From: Candidatus Cloacimonadota bacterium
Lineage (GTDB): Bacteria > Cloacimonadota > Cloacimonadia > Cloacimonadales > TCS61
DNA length: 58,346 bases
Assembly: GCA_018400535.1 (NCBI GenBank)
Contig: JAGYMQ010000095.1
Coordinates: 1 to 58,346, forward strand
Direction of reading: 5' to 3'
The notes beneath the pieces are model-generated. The model did no database searches, was not told the DNA's origin, and worked only from the letters and a program-made list of their open reading frames with translations. The translations under genes and the position numbers were made by a program. Shown here one piece after another: positions 7,787-15,985 of this stretch (the stretch's first letter is position 1; each line of letters opens with the position of its first letter).

Positions 7787-9037
7787 CTATATCTCTAATT
7801 GTTCTTTTAAAAATGGTAAAATTTCCTTAACTATTTTGCTATCGATCGAATTATGATCAGCCATTTCATTCATTATTCTTTTCACCGTTGCAAAAGACAA
7901 TCCATTGCGGTAGGGCCGATCTTCGATGAGAGCCTGAAAAATATCCAAGCAAGCCATCAAACGAGAATTGAAATCAAGTTCTTCTGCTACAAGTCGTTCG
8001 GGATAGCCTTTTCCATTCAGCTTTTCATGATGATTGGCACCCCATTCACGAATATTTTCGAAATGATCTATCTTCTTGAGAGCAAATTTCGTGTAATACG
8101 TATGAGTCCTGATTGAGTTTATTTCCTGGGTATTCAATTTTCCATTTTTTTCCAGGATCTCTGTGGGAATAGCTAATTTCCCCAGATCGTGTAAACTGGC
8201 AGCGATCAGAAATTTAGTTTTCTTGTCCTGAGAAAATCCATAAAAGTCTGCAGCTAATTTTGCTTTTTCCATCAGCCCGCTGGTATGTCTGGCGGTAAAT
8301 TTTGATTTGGAATCAACGATCTTAGAAAATGTTTTTGTAATGTCCAATATTTCTTGCCAGTTAAGAAGCAAATTATTCGGAACAAAGTATTCATCCAGAG
8401 CAAATTGAATTGCTTCATTTCTTAGATCCAGCCAGAATTTCAGCTGCAAACTTATCTTCAAAAAGGCATCAGTTAATTCTGCGGAATAACGTTTCTTCCT
8501 TTCTTTTTTGACAAATTCGATGATCAGATTCCTGCTATCTTTTCGTTCAAAATGAAAGATATTATCAATGAAATCTGCCAGAGAAATGATCTGCGCAAGC
8601 AAAGGAATATCATAGCCTTGCAATCCAAAAAAACCAGATCCATCAAAATTTTCATGGTGATATTTGATGATATTTTTATTTGAACTTTGGAAGGGAAAAT
8701 GTTCGACATTATCCTCACCAATTTGGCAATGTTCTTTGAAACTTTCGATCCTTTTCAGCTGTTTCATTTCCCGAGAGTCAAGCTCTGAAAAAAGCGTTTC
8801 TTCGCACAAACCATTATCGTGCATAATGGAATATGCGGCTAAATCACTTTTTTCTGATTCCGAAAGCTGCAATTCATAGGCCAAACGCAGAGCAATATAA
8901 GCCACACGGCGTGAGTGATTGACGCTAGCGCCCAGAACATCTTGCTCCACAAAATCAAGGGCAAATGATATAGATTTGAGAAAATGGTTTAAATCAAAAT
9001 TGATCTTTTCCATTTCTTTGTCGTTATTTTTCATCAT
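7787..9037 (-). CDS. HD-GYP-domain protein, probable cyclic-di-GMP phosphodiesterase
   Basis: This 416-residue cytoplasmic protein has two HD-type domains. The N-terminal one is degenerate: H41, HD at 73-74, HHEN at 127-130, and GSGF where GYP is expected. The C-terminal one is complete: H251, HDLGK at 283-287, H312, HHEKLNGKGYP at 336-346. HD-GYP enzymes hydrolyse c-di-GMP or cGAMP with two or three metals. The ATG start overlaps the stop of the upstream sorting-domain gene by 4 nt, so the two are cotranscribed. No receiver or sensor domain is fused. The diguanylate cyclases at 25.4-27.2 kb are natural opposing enzymes. Confidence 0.9.
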   Translation of the reverse strand: MMKNNDKEMEKINFDLNHFLKSISFALDFVEQDVLGASVNHSRRVAYIALRLAYELQLSESEKSDLAAYSIMHDNGLCEETLFSELDSREMKQLKRIESFKEHCQIGEDNVEHFPFQSSNKNIIKYHHENFDGSGFFGLQGYDIPLLAQIISLADFIDNIFHFERKDSRNLIIEFVKKERKKRYSAELTDAFLKISLQLKFWLDLRNEAIQFALDEYFVPNNLLLNWQEILDITKTFSKIVDSKSKFTARHTSGLMEKAKLAADFYGFSQDKKTKFLIAASLHDLGKLAIPTEILEKNGKLNTQEINSIRTHTYYTKFALKKIDHFENIREWGANHHEKLNGKGYPERLVAEELDFNSRLMACLDIFQALIEDRPYRNGLSFATVKRIMNEMADHNSIDSKIVKEILPFLKEQLEI

Positions 9038-10644
9038 TTTAATAATAACATTTTTCTTGTTGTTTCTTTGCCATCTTGTTGTAATTTAATAATATAATTT
9101 CCGCTCGCAACAGCCTCTCCCCCATCATTTTGCCCATCCCAATATATTTCATATACTCCTTTTTTATAATAGGCATCGATAAGTTTTTTCACCTTTTTCC
9201 CTTGCATATTATAAATTGTCAGCTTGGTCTCGCCAGATTTTACCAGGTCAAGTTTGATGGTCGTATCGGGATTGAAAGGATTGGGATAATTACTGATCCT
9301 ATTTTTTTTCAGGATAATATTTTCATCGGCTATTACTGGAAATTTTTCCAGACTATTTGATAGGATAGGATCAGATTCGACACCGTTGGAATATACTGCT
9401 ACGACGGCAAACTGATAGACTTCCGGTGTCAATTGTGCCCACTGAGTATCGATGTAGAAAGTATCTGTAACGTTTTGAGCGATTAACTCCCAAAGAGAAG
9501 GCATTCCGTTATAAACTTCTAAAAAACGATAGATCCGATAATCTTGGAATTCTCGATCTTGCCCAGTATCAGGAGCTTCCCAAGTGATGATCGCTTCTGT
9601 TTCTTCATCATTTTGGATAGCAACGACATTCATAGGAGGAGAGGCGATCTCGATCAAGGTTATTGTTCCCAGATCAAGATCATCTAAACCTGCTTGTATC
9701 TCAGAAAAATAAGGTTCATAATTATCATAGGTTATTTCTATTTCATAATTTGTCTCAGCCAGCACTTCGGGAAAAATGAAATTGCCAAACATATCTGTCG
9801 TTGTCTGATAATTTTCATCTCCAGATAAATTCACATCACAACCTGCGATTCCGCTAGTCGGAGCATCGCTTCCCACGACACTTCCCGTGATCTGAATAGT
9901 CGGAATAATATCTGGAATGAAAGCAGCCCCGCCAGTAGAATGATGATCTGGATAAGGATTTGGAAATTCCACCCAACTTCCGCCAACTCCCTGAGAAATA
10001 TCATAGGCAAAATAGGGAATGCCATCATCACCACGTGTTGCCGTGAGATAAACTGTATTATTTCCAACAGCCAGACCTCTTCCCTGACCATTGCTTGCTG
10101 GGATCGTTCCCACCAGATGGATCATTTCTCCTGTATCGATATTGATCGAATGAAGCCCAGAAGTTCCATATTCTGTATATCCATAAAATAGATCATCTTC
10201 AGGATTATAGTCTAAACCAAAAAAGCGATAGCCAGTTCCTGTGTAAACATCCAGAACCAAAGTTGCCGTTCCGGTATCAGGATCGATGCTGTAAATACCT
10301 TTGGGATCAGCATAATTGGAATATCCATAGAGAGTTCCGCGACCAAAAGCTAAGGCACTCATATCTTCGCTAATAGTGCAGATTTGTTGAGGTGATGATG
10401 TGAGCGTGGCAGAATAGAGATGCGTGGTAAAAGCTCCTTCGATCAAATAGATGATACCGTCGGGAGTTGCAGCTGCACCACTAACTTCACAAGAATAAAG
10501 CGTTTCCCAGCTAATATTGGGAAATCCTTCCAGATCTGACGAATAGGTTGGAATGCCATCAGATTCCAAACCAACGAAGAGAACGCCAGCGTGAACGATT
10601 GAAACAAATATTAACAACAATGCTAAGATCATATTTTTTTTCAT
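9034..10644 (-). CDS. Secreted multidomain protein with C-terminal sorting domain
   Basis: The start is placed at 10644 because GGAGG (10649-10653) precedes this ATG and a signal peptide follows directly (MKKNMILALLLIFVSIVHA). The product is 536 residues. An N-terminal beta-propeller-like region has repeated 'D..TGTATLVL', 'NIDTGEMIHLVG' and 'DGIIYLIEG' strands. A carboxypeptidase-regulatory-like beta sandwich (ITGSVVGSDAPTSGIAGCDV) and a fibronectin type III domain with 'TWEAPDTGQDREFQDYRIYR' follow. The C-terminal sorting domain starts NYPNPFNPDTTI and ends TRKMLLLK. It is a surface or secreted protein of unknown binding target, and overlaps the HD-GYP gene. Confidence 0.85.
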   Translation of the reverse strand: MKKNMILALLLIFVSIVHAGVLFVGLESDGIPTYSSDLEGFPNISWETLYSCEVSGAAATPDGIIYLIEGAFTTHLYSATLTSSPQQICTISEDMSALAFGRGTLYGYSNYADPKGIYSIDPDTGTATLVLDVYTGTGYRFFGLDYNPEDDLFYGYTEYGTSGLHSINIDTGEMIHLVGTIPASNGQGRGLAVGNNTVYLTATRGDDGIPYFAYDISQGVGGSWVEFPNPYPDHHSTGGAAFIPDIIPTIQITGSVVGSDAPTSGIAGCDVNLSGDENYQTTTDMFGNFIFPEVLAETNYEIEITYDNYEPYFSEIQAGLDDLDLGTITLIEIASPPMNVVAIQNDEETEAIITWEAPDTGQDREFQDYRIYRFLEVYNGMPSLWELIAQNVTDTFYIDTQWAQLTPEVYQFAVVAVYSNGVESDPILSNSLEKFPVIADENIILKKNRISNYPNPFNPDTTIKLDLVKSGETKLTIYNMQGKKVKKLIDAYYKKGVYEIYWDGQNDGGEAVASGNYIIKLQQDGKETTRKMLLLK

Positions 10645-10690
10645 TTTTCCTCCAGCTATGAAACTAAATTTTTTTACTTTGATATTCAAG

Positions 10691-10705
10691 AGTTTTCTGA
10701 AAACT
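10691..10705. promoter_or_regulatory. 15-bp perfect palindrome upstream of the sorting-domain gene
   Basis: AGTTTTCTGAAAACT has 7-nt perfect arms around one base. It lies 46 bp upstream of the start at 10644 in the 215-bp divergent region between that gene and the TPR gene at 10860. It has the look of an operator for a dimeric repressor; no regulator is assigned. The rest of this divergent region is AT-rich with no other clear signal beyond the GGAGG ribosome binding site before 10860. Confidence 0.3.
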
Positions 10706-10859
10706 GACCAGAAATTAATGTCAATGTAAATTTTTTTTCACGTCTTTTTCCAAAATTGCTATCGACTTTAAAATGCTTGACGTAATTAGCTTTGATAAAA
10801 TTTTGCTCTCAACTAATTTATGTGTTAAATAAAAAAAAATAGAAGATTCGGAGGTTATT

Positions 10860-11993
10860 ATGAATCTTAACACAAAATTGCTCGGTAGTATATTGATAAT
10901 TTTTTTATCGCTGAATCTTTCAGCGAGTTGGCAAGACCTTGATGCTCAAGGAAAAAAGAATCTTCGTTCTGGAAATCTGCATTATAGCGGAAAGCGTTTT
11001 GAAAAGGCAAGGCCACTATATTTAAAGGTTTTGGAAAATAATCCACAACATCTGGAAGCGATGGAAAAATTAGCCTCTATCCATTTTGAAATTGATAAAG
11101 ATTATAAAAAAGCTTATGAATTATATCACAAGCTGGACAATTTGATCACTGAAGTGCAAACAAAATATGATTCTTTGCAAAAAGTTGATCAGGATCAGGC
11201 AAAAGATTATTATAAAGAAAACATTAGAAAATTTGATCTGGATGAAAAATTGGAAAATGCCAGAACATTCAAAGATTATTGTTGGACAAAATTATTCATC
11301 GAAGCTCAAAATATGGTGAATGAAGAAAATTATGAAGAGGCGATCAAAAAATTCAATTATGTTTATGAAATAGCTCCAGACAGCATTAAAACAATTCGTA
11401 TGCTTTCTTTCATTCACGATAAGATCGGAAATAAAAATAAATCTTTGGAATTTATGATCAAAGCAGCAGCAATGGATCCCGAAGATGACATCGCCCGCAC
11501 CCAAATAGCTAATGAATTTTTTCAAATGGAAGAATATCAAAAAGCAATAGAATGGTATCAGAAGGCATCTCGGATCAATCCACAAAATATTGATAATTAT
11601 CATAATTTGGCTGTTGTTTATTCACAAACAAAAAATGATTCCGGCGTGGTTGCCGCTTACAAGAACATTGTTGAGCAAGATCCAGATAACGTCGAATCCA
11701 TCGTATATCTCTCCAATTATTTAGCAAATATGGGAAATGTAACAGAATCTCTCAAATATCTGGAGATGGCGCATGAACTTGATCCTTCCAATGAAGAATA
11801 TCTGAAATTCCTCTGCTATCGCTCTTACCAAGAAAAGATCTATGAAAAGATCATTGATTATGGACAAGAATGGTTTGAGATCACTGAAGATAAGAAAAAG
11901 GAAGCAGCTCAATTTGTTTATCGCGCTGCACAGCAGGTCGGTAACAAAGAAATAGAAAAAGAATACGAACAGATTCTTAGAAAAATGAAATAA
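10860..11993 (+). CDS. Exported tetratricopeptide-repeat protein
   Basis: The protein has 377 residues with a signal peptide (about 1-22, ending SASWQ). It is built almost entirely of TPR helices; clear units include 'YEEAIKKFNYVYEIAPDS', 'YQKAIEWYQKASRINPQ' and 'VTESLKYLEMAHELDPSN'. A GGAGG lies upstream of the ATG. TPR proteins of this kind are periplasmic or lipid-attached scaffolds; no lipobox is visible, so a soluble periplasmic location is likely. The gene ends 10 bp before tRNA-Leu. Partner proteins are unknown. Confidence 0.85.
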   Translation: MNLNTKLLGSILIIFLSLNLSASWQDLDAQGKKNLRSGNLHYSGKRFEKARPLYLKVLENNPQHLEAMEKLASIHFEIDKDYKKAYELYHKLDNLITEVQTKYDSLQKVDQDQAKDYYKENIRKFDLDEKLENARTFKDYCWTKLFIEAQNMVNEENYEEAIKKFNYVYEIAPDSIKTIRMLSFIHDKIGNKNKSLEFMIKAAAMDPEDDIARTQIANEFFQMEEYQKAIEWYQKASRINPQNIDNYHNLAVVYSQTKNDSGVVAAYKNIVEQDPDNVESIVYLSNYLANMGNVTESLKYLEMAHELDPSNEEYLKFLCYRSYQEKIYEKIIDYGQEWFEITEDKKKEAAQFVYRAAQQVGNKEIEKEYEQILRKMK

Positions 11994-12003
11994 TTTAAAT
12001 CGT

Positions 12004-12090
12004 GCGAAAGTGGTGGAACTGGTAGACGCGCTGGACTTAGAATCCAGTGGGAGCAATCCTGTAGGGGTTCAAATCCCCTCTTTCGCACCA
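12004..12090 (+). tRNA. tRNA-Leu (anticodon UAG), CCA encoded
   Basis: The 7-bp acceptor stem GCGAAAG (12004-12010) pairs with CTTTCGC (12080-12086), followed by A and an encoded CCA. The anticodon stem CTGGA/TCCAG encloses loop CTTAGAA, giving anticodon TAG. There is a long variable arm, as expected for class II tRNA-Leu, and the T-loop TTCAAAT is intact. A T-run follows, 10 bp before the ribosome binding site of tig. Confidence 0.95.
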
Positions 12091-12110
12091 ATTTTTTTGA
12101 AGGAGAAAAC

Positions 12111-13391
12111 GTGAAAATTGAAATCAAAGAACTTACTTCTACATCCACAGAAATGACAATCATCGTGCCTGCCGAACAGGCAAAAAAAGATTATGATCTC
12201 ATTCTCAAGAAAATGAGTAAATTTGTTGTCATTCCAGGTTTTCGCAAAGGTAAAGCACCCCTTTCTATGATCGAGAGAAATTATAAAGACTATGCCCGAG
12301 AAGAATTTTTTGAAAAAAAATTATCTGAATATTATAATGATGCTTTAAAAGAAAAAGATGTTCATCCTATCAATGAAGCTAAACCAATTGATATTCAATG
12401 GCAAAAAGGAAACGAGCTGAAAGCAACTTTTTCTTTTGAAGTGATGCCAGAGATCAAGATCGAAAAATACAAAGATCTGGACATTACCTTCCAGCCGATA
12501 GAATTCCAAGATTCTATGATCGAAGAAACTATGGAAAAATATCAGTATGAACTGGCGAATTGGATCGATGCTGAAACAGCAGATACCGGCGATGAGATCA
12601 AAGCAAAATTCAAATTTCTGGATGAAGAAGGAAATGTATCCAAAACGGTGCAGCGTACTTTCTTTTTGGGAGATAATTCTTATTGTGATGAATTCAATAA
12701 AAAATTAGAAAAGGCAAAGCCCAAGGATGAGATAAAAACAATACTTTTCGATAAAGAACCAGAATCTGCTAATAATGAGCTGGGCAAAGATATCGTTGGT
12801 AGAGAATTCTTGATAGAAGTCGAAACTGTCAAAACAATGGATTTACCAGAAATCAATGATGAATTCGCCAAAGATTTGGAATATGATAACTTGGAAAAAT
12901 TGCAGAAAGATATCGAGCAACAAATACGTTCCAATATCGAAAAAACAAACAAGGAAAACAAAAAGAAAGCGATCTTTTCCAAATTGATCGCTGAAAATCC
13001 ATTTGATCTTCCTAAGACAATTATTGAAAATTATGCAAACCAAAAAGCAAAAGAAATAGCTCCCAAATATCAGATCAAGCCAGAAGAGATCATTCATTTA
13101 ATGAAAGAAAGCGCTGAAACTGACCTGAAAAATTTCTATGTCACTCAGGAATTGATCAAACAGCTGGCGATCAAAGTAGAAGATCAAGATCGAGAAGACG
13201 TCATCAAAGAAGCTGCAGCAAATCTGAAGATGGATATCGATGAATATAAAAAAATGTATCAATCACAAATCAATAACGAGAATTTCGATTATGCAGTTCA
13301 AGAAAAAAAATTATTTGATTTTTTGGAAAAAAACAATAACTTTGTAAAAGAAACTAAAAAAGATGAATCTGAAAAAGATGAGGAGAAATAG
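12111..13391 (+). CDS. tig: Trigger factor, ribosome-associated chaperone
   Basis: A 426-residue protein with the ribosome-docking signature GFRKGKAP at 43-50. It then has a divergent FKBP-type prolyl isomerase domain (about 150-245, TGDEIKAKFKFLDEEGNV) and a long helical C-terminal chaperone domain. It holds nascent chains at the ribosome exit. The start codon is GTG, with AGGAG at 12101-12105. The gene leads a tig-clpP-clpX operon; clpP follows with no gap. The PPIase domain lacks several aromatic residues of active FKBP pockets, so isomerase activity may be weak (inference). Confidence 0.93.
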   Translation: MKIEIKELTSTSTEMTIIVPAEQAKKDYDLILKKMSKFVVIPGFRKGKAPLSMIERNYKDYAREEFFEKKLSEYYNDALKEKDVHPINEAKPIDIQWQKGNELKATFSFEVMPEIKIEKYKDLDITFQPIEFQDSMIEETMEKYQYELANWIDAETADTGDEIKAKFKFLDEEGNVSKTVQRTFFLGDNSYCDEFNKKLEKAKPKDEIKTILFDKEPESANNELGKDIVGREFLIEVETVKTMDLPEINDEFAKDLEYDNLEKLQKDIEQQIRSNIEKTNKENKKKAIFSKLIAENPFDLPKTIIENYANQKAKEIAPKYQIKPEEIIHLMKESAETDLKNFYVTQELIKQLAIKVEDQDREDVIKEAAANLKMDIDEYKKMYQSQINNENFDYAVQEKKLFDFLEKNNNFVKETKKDESEKDEEK

Positions 13392-13997
13392 ATGGCTTTT
13401 GTTCCAATTGTGGTCGAACAAGAAGGAAAACAAGAACGGGCCTATGATATTTATTCCCGCCTGTTAAAAGATCGAATAATATTTATCGGTGCACCGATCG
13501 ACGATAACCTATCCAACATTATCATCGCTCAGCTATTGCATCTCGAAGCAGACAATTCTGAAAAAGATATTTATATGTATATCAACACGCCAGGCGGAGC
13601 TGTGACTTCTGGACTGGCAATTTACGACACGATGCAATATATCCGCCCAGATGTGAGTACGATCTGTTTGGGACAAGCTTCAAGCATGGGAGCTTTTCTC
13701 CTGGCAGCCGGCGCTCCAGAAAAAAGATTTGCTCTTCCCAATAGTCGCATAATGATCCATCAGCCGATGGGAGGAGTTCAAGGTCAAGCTTCTGACATCG
13801 AGATTCAAGCAAAAGAAATTTTGAAATTGAAAAAACATTTGAACAGACTCTTGCATCACCACACAAAGCAGACAATGAAAAAGATCGAAAAAGATACCGA
13901 CAGAAATTTTTTCATGGATGCTAAAGAAGCGAAAGATTATGGAATTATTGACGAAGTTATCAAATCCAGAAAAGAATCATTGAAACAAACTGAATGA
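13392..13997 (+). CDS. clpP: ATP-dependent Clp protease proteolytic subunit
   Basis: At 201 residues this is a typical ClpP length. The nucleophile is S98 in GQASSMGAF and the general base H123 in MIHQPMGG. The third triad position, Asp in nearly all ClpPs (DTDRD), is Asn here: N172 in [10 protein letters not shown], codon AAT at 13905-13907. Listeria ClpP1 is a known case with Asn at this position (recollection). The subunit should form the tetradecameric chamber fed by ClpX, encoded just downstream. The ATG directly abuts the stop of tig, indicating translational coupling. Confidence 0.95.
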   Translation: MAFVPIVVEQEGKQERAYDIYSRLLKDRIIFIGAPIDDNLSNIIIAQLLHLEADNSEKDIYMYINTPGGAVTSGLAIYDTMQYIRPDVSTICLGQASSMGAFLLAAGAPEKRFALPNSRIMIHQPMGGVQGQASDIEIQAKEILKLKKHLNRLLHHHTKQTMKKIEKDTDRNFFMDAKEAKDYGIIDEVIKSRKESLKQTE

Positions 13998-14007
13998 GGA
14001 GAAAAAT

Positions 14008-15255
14008 TTGAATCCAAATAAAGATTATCGATGTTCTTTTTGCGGAAGAAGTGAAAAAGAAACGCACTATTTGATCAAAGGGATCGATGGAAATATTTGT
14101 GATGAATGCGTGGAAATGTGTTCCAATATTATCGAATCTGATCATGAAAAAGAAGAATTGGACAATTTTGTTTTACCCACTCCGCAAGAGATCCATAAAC
14201 TATTAAATAACTATGTGATCGGACAGGAGCAGGCAAAAAAAATAATTTCTGTAGCTGTCTATAATCATTATAAGAGAATTTTCAAACAAGAACGGGATAA
14301 TGAGATCGAGATCGAAAAGAGCAATATTTTGATGATCGGTCCGACGGGATCAGGAAAAACACTGATAGCACAAACCCTGGCCAGAATTCTGAAAGTTCCG
14401 TTTGCCATCGCCGATGCCACAACTCTGACCGAAGCAGGATATGTGGGCGAAGATGTGGAAAATATTCTGGTTCGTCTCCTGCAAAGTGCAAATTATAATA
14501 TCGAAAAGGCCGAAAAAGGAATAATCTATATCGACGAATTGGATAAGATCGCTCGTAAATCTGAAACACCATCTATCACGCGGGACGTTTCAGGTGAGGG
14601 CGTGCAGCAAGCATTATTGAAAATTCTGGAAGGTGCAAAGGTGAATGTTCCTCCGAAAGGTGGCAGAAAACATCCACAGCAGGAATTTATTGAGATCGAT
14701 ACAAAAAATATTCTATTTATCACCGGTGGTGCTTTTTTTGGATTGGAAAGGATCATCCAAAAAAGATTGAGCAAGAAAACTATTGGTTTCGATGCTGATA
14801 TTTTCACGATCAAAGATCTGGGAATTGATTTTTTCAAAAAAACGATTCCCGATGATCTGGTGAAATACGGTTTGATCCCGGAGCTTGTCGGTAGAATTCC
14901 TGTGATCAGCTCTTTGCATGAACTTGATGAAAGTGCTTTGATCGAGATTTTAACAACGCCGAAAAACGCAATTTGCAAGCAATATCAGAAGCTTTTTGAA
15001 GTGGAAGGCGTAAAATTGAATTTTGGTCTAGATGCTCTCAAAGAGATTGCTCACACAGCGATCAATCAGAAGACAGGTGCTCGGGGATTACGCGCTATAA
15101 TGGAAAAATTTATGCTGGATATTATGTATCATATTCCAGATATGGATACGGTCAAAGAATGTATTATCACGAAAGAAGTAGTGGCAGGCGATAGCGAGCC
15201 GGAATATATATTTTTAGAAAATCAAACTTCCAAATCTAAACACAAAAGCGCATGA
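14008..15255 (+). CDS. clpX: ClpX, AAA+ unfoldase of the ClpXP protease
   Basis: The 415-residue protein begins with a zinc-binding domain (C9, C12, C31, C34). It carries Walker A GPTGSGKT at 111-118, Walker [12 protein letters not shown], the IGF loop that docks on ClpP (TIGFDAD) and the sensor-2 arginine in [11 protein letters not shown]. It unfolds tagged substrates and threads them into ClpP. The start codon is TTG: AGGAG (13997-14001) lies 6 nt upstream and the N-terminus matches other ClpX proteins. It is the last gene of the tig-clpP-clpX operon and converges with a response regulator 11 bp away. Confidence 0.95.
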   Translation: MNPNKDYRCSFCGRSEKETHYLIKGIDGNICDECVEMCSNIIESDHEKEELDNFVLPTPQEIHKLLNNYVIGQEQAKKIISVAVYNHYKRIFKQERDNEIEIEKSNILMIGPTGSGKTLIAQTLARILKVPFAIADATTLTEAGYVGEDVENILVRLLQSANYNIEKAEKGIIYIDELDKIARKSETPSITRDVSGEGVQQALLKILEGAKVNVPPKGGRKHPQQEFIEIDTKNILFITGGAFFGLERIIQKRLSKKTIGFDADIFTIKDLGIDFFKKTIPDDLVKYGLIPELVGRIPVISSLHELDESALIEILTTPKNAICKQYQKLFEVEGVKLNFGLDALKEIAHTAINQKTGARGLRAIMEKFMLDIMYHIPDMDTVKECIITKEVVAGDSEPEYIFLENQTSKSKHKSA

Positions 15256-15268
15256 TCAGCGCATGATC
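15247..15268. repeat. 11-bp perfect tandem duplication at the clpX 3' end
   Basis: AGCGCATGATC occurs twice back to back (15247-15257 and 15258-15268). The first copy contains the clpX stop codon. The junction of the second copy with the next base supplies the stop codon of the opposing response-regulator gene, so the duplication is essentially the whole spacer between two convergent genes. Confidence 0.85.
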
Positions 15269-15635
15269 ATTTTTGAAATTCTTCTAGAATCTTATTAAGC
15301 TCAAATTCTACATAGGGTTTTGTGATATATGCGATTGGACGAGTTTTCATAGCATTCTCCCGCATAGAATTGCCTGAATAGGCAGTTATAAATATCACAG
15401 ATATATTCTCAAAATTGTCCTGGATCTTTTTTGCAAGTTCGATCCCATTCATCTGTCCTGCTAATTTGATATCAATGATAACCAGATCAGGATTTTTTCT
15501 TGCCAGAGAGTCATAAGCCTTCTCGGCAAATTTATTGATCTCAACTTCTTCAAATCCATAACTTTTTAAGGTCTGCTGAATATCATAGGCGATCAAATTT
15601 TCATCTTCCACGATCAATGCGCTTTTTTTTGTCAT
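15267..15635 (-). CDS. Stand-alone response regulator receiver protein
   Basis: The protein has 122 residues and is a single CheY-like receiver domain. Acidic pocket residues are D11/E12, the phosphoacceptor is D55 in LVIIDIKL, the switch residue T84 in IFITA and K106 in ITKP. There is no output domain. The 'IKLAGQMNGIELA' and 'SGNSMRENAMKTRPIAYITKP' signatures resemble receivers that pair with PAS-type hybrid histidine kinases. No kinase is encoded in the window, so its partner must be elsewhere. It converges on clpX. Confidence 0.9.
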   Translation of the reverse strand: MTKKSALIVEDENLIAYDIQQTLKSYGFEEVEINKFAEKAYDSLARKNPDLVIIDIKLAGQMNGIELAKKIQDNFENISVIFITAYSGNSMRENAMKTRPIAYITKPYVEFELNKILEEFQK

Positions 15636-15655
15636 TTTTTACCGTCCAAATATTT

Positions 15656-15841
15656 TTATTTAAATAACACTTTTTTGCTAAAACCAATCGAACAACTACA
15701 AATTTCAAGGAACTTATGGTCACAACTTTTACACTGAAAAAATTTACTACCGGGGAAAATTTTCATCCAGCTTTTCCTCGGTTTTCTTCTGACTGCAATA
15801 TCCATGCAATAGGGACAACCTCTGTGAAATACAACTTTCAT
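15656..15841 (-). CDS. Small zinc-ribbon protein
   Basis: This 61-residue protein has two CxxC knuckles (C9/C12 and C37/C40) separated by a basic, aromatic segment. A strong GGGGGA ribosome binding site (15845-15850) precedes the ATG. Short proteins of the form CP.CG ... R.R ... L...F.C..C...F are widespread in bacteria and bind zinc; their function is unknown. Two further cysteines (C48, C50) lie in the tail. The Cys pairs, basic linker and ribosome binding site make it likely to be real despite its size. Confidence 0.65.
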   Translation of the reverse strand: MKVVFHRGCPYCMDIAVRRKPRKSWMKIFPGSKFFQCKSCDHKFLEICSCSIGFSKKVLFK

Positions 15842-15930
15842 ATTTCCCCCTTGTTTATGTTCTTTTTTTTGAAATTCCAGATTAATTCGTCAAACACTTT
15901 TTCAATTTTTTTTTAAAAAATTTTATTTCC

Positions 15931-15980
15931 TTGACTTCTAAATAAAAAATTAGATTTTTTCCGAAAAAATTTATCGGAGT
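15931..15980 (+). promoter_or_regulatory. Leader of the DUF2723-uvrA-dapD operon
   Basis: A TTGACT hexamer (15931-15936) is followed by an AT-rich stretch with TAGATT 14 nt downstream; the spacing is short for a sigma-70 promoter, so the call is tentative. A 15-bp palindrome of T6C/GA6 arms (15955-15969) follows. The ribosome binding site GGAG (15976-15979) precedes the start at 15986. No -10 box at the standard 17-nt distance is visible. Confidence 0.25.
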
Positions 15981-15985
15981 TTTAT

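Noticed and set aside
7647-7856. 69-codon plus-strand frame at the edge of the repeat cluster
   Set aside because: It starts inside repeat sequence, overlaps the 3' end of the HD-GYP gene and has no ribosome binding site or recognisable motif.
10777-10801. TTGACG followed by TAAAAT upstream of the TPR gene as a sigma-70 promoter
   Set aside because: The spacing is 13 nt, too short for a standard promoter, and no better -10 box is seen; not annotated.
14526-14978. 150-codon frame on the minus strand inside clpX
   Set aside because: It is the antisense shadow of the strongly conserved clpX coding sequence; no ribosome binding site or recognisable motif.
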